Shown in pieces: positions 12,641 through 13,344 of a stretch of DNA of 13,344 nucleotides. A model generated the notes under the pieces. It was not told the origin of the DNA, did no database searches, and worked only from the letters and a program-made list of their open reading frames with translations. A program made the position numbers and the translations under genes. Origin of the DNA: Rhodobacterales bacterium (GTDB lineage: Bacteria; Pseudomonadota; Alphaproteobacteria; Rhodobacterales; Rhodobacteraceae); assembly GCA_009992615.1 (NCBI GenBank), contig JAACVA010000070.1:1-13344 (forward strand). Direction: 5' to 3'. Position 1 is the stretch's first letter, and every line of letters starts with the position of its first letter.

Positions 12641-13344
12641 ATGGACGATTGGCTGAAAATGACGGCGGGCGATCTGGGGCGCGGCATCGACGCGGGTGCG
12701 ATTGATCCGGTCGATCTGTGCGATGCCTATCTGGCGGCGATTGCGGCCCATCCGTTTACCCCCCGCATCTTTGCCCGCACCACCCCCGAGCGCGCCCGTG
12801 CCGAGGCGGCGGCGGCCCGTGTCCGGGCCCGCGCCGGGCGGCGTTTATCGCCGCTGGATGGCGTGCCAGTGTCATGGAAAGATCTGTTCGACACCGCCGG
12901 TGTGGTGACCGAGGCGGGATCGGCGCTGTTGCGCGGTCGGGTGCCGGAAGCCGATGCCGAAGTGCTGCACAACGCCACGGCGGCAGGGTTGGTGTGTCTG
13001 GGCAAGACGCATATGACCGAATTGGCGTTTTCGGGGCTGGGGTTGAACCCGGTCACCGCCTCGCCCCCCTGTATCAATGACCATGACGCCGCTTCGGGCG
13101 GATCGTCATCGGGGGCTGCGACCAGCGTCGCCTTTGGGCTGGCACCCTGCGGCATCGGGTCGGATACCGGCGGATCGGTGCGCGTGCCGGCCAATTGGAA
13201 CGATCTTGTGGGCCTGAAAACCAGCCATGGGCGGCTTTCGCTGAACGGTGTCGTGCCGCTCTGCCCCAAATTCGACACGGTGGGCCCGCTGTGCCGGTCG
13301 GTCGAGGATGCGGCGCTGTTTCTGGCGGCGCTTGAGGGCGGCAC
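12641..13344 (+). CDS. Amidase-signature family hydrolase (3' end outside window)
   Basis: The first 234 codons of an amidase-signature enzyme are present, with no stop before the right edge. The Ser-cisSer-Lys triad is complete: Lys80 in VSWKDLFDTAG, Ser156 in ASGGSSSGAAT and the nucleophile Ser179 in GSDTGGSVRVPA. GKTHMTELAFSGLGLNP between them is also typical. Family members hydrolyse diverse amides in the cytoplasm; GatA is another relative, but the N-terminus and gene context suggest a general amidase. The second of two adjacent ATG codons (12641) is preferred, because GGGGG ends six bases before it; ATG 12638 is in frame and almost equivalent. No signal peptide is seen. It is divergent from the UbiH-like gene. 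The substrate is unknown. Confidence 0.92.
   Translation, partial: MDDWLKMTAGDLGRGIDAGAIDPVDLCDAYLAAIAAHPFTPRIFARTTPERARAEAAAARVRARAGRRLSPLDGVPVSWKDLFDTAGVVTEAGSALLRGRVPEADAEVLHNATAAGLVCLGKTHMTELAFSGLGLNPVTASPPCINDHDAASGGSSSGAATSVAFGLAPCGIGSDTGGSVRVPANWNDLVGLKTSHGRLSLNGVVPLCPKFDTVGPLCRSVEDAALFLAALEGG

Noticed and set aside
12727..13344. Minus-strand open frame reaching the right edge
   Set aside because: Antisense to the amidase gene, whose complete Ser-Ser-Lys triad fixes the coding strand.

Overview
The window looks like chromosomal DNA from a high-GC alphaproteobacterium, most likely of the Rhodobacteraceae (Roseobacter/Rhodobacter group). The reasons are the strong similarity of the methionine aminopeptidase to proteins I know from that family, the RbaV/RbaW-like partner-switching pair, the UbiH-type hydroxylase, and the GC-rich codon use throughout. 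It is gene-dense. I see no tRNA, rRNA, CRISPR array, insertion sequence or prophage.

Left part (1-3941). The end of an unrecognised + strand gene (2-151) is followed by a perfect hairpin. A minus-strand block follows: a STAS anti-anti-sigma protein (2500-2865), an overlapping HATPase anti-sigma kinase (2004-2510) and, after a 242-bp gap with a GTGGCA hexamer repeat, a gamma-glutamyltransferase-family Ntn-hydrolase (181-1761) with a 9-G homopolymer at its glycine motif. A type I methionine aminopeptidase (3123-3941) is divergent from this block and probably starts with TTG.

Central part (3960-11401). A LacI-family repressor (minus) faces a six-gene + strand operon across a short gap that carries an inverted repeat TGTTAG-N11-CTAACA, the best candidate operator. 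The operon order is class A flavin monooxygenase, MalK/UgpC-type ATPase, secreted solute-binding protein, two MalF/MalG-type permeases, and a stand-alone cytochrome b561-type membrane protein. Stem-loops flank the binding-protein gene and probably set its higher expression. The likely logic is repressor release by a ligand, CUT1-type import of that ligand or a relative, and oxidation by the flavoprotein. The b561 protein adds a membrane redox function. The substrate cannot be read from the sequence.

Right part (11337-13344). A UbiH/UbiF/Coq6-type flavin hydroxylase (minus) overlaps the end of the b561 gene tail to tail by 65 bp. It is divergent from an amidase-signature hydrolase that runs off the window.

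The most unusual point is the combination, in one LacI-controlled operon, of a sugar-type importer with a dihydroxypyridine-hydroxylase-like flavoprotein and a b561 cytochrome. This is an observation about gene content; a new pathway is only inferred. Most other genes are ordinary family members.
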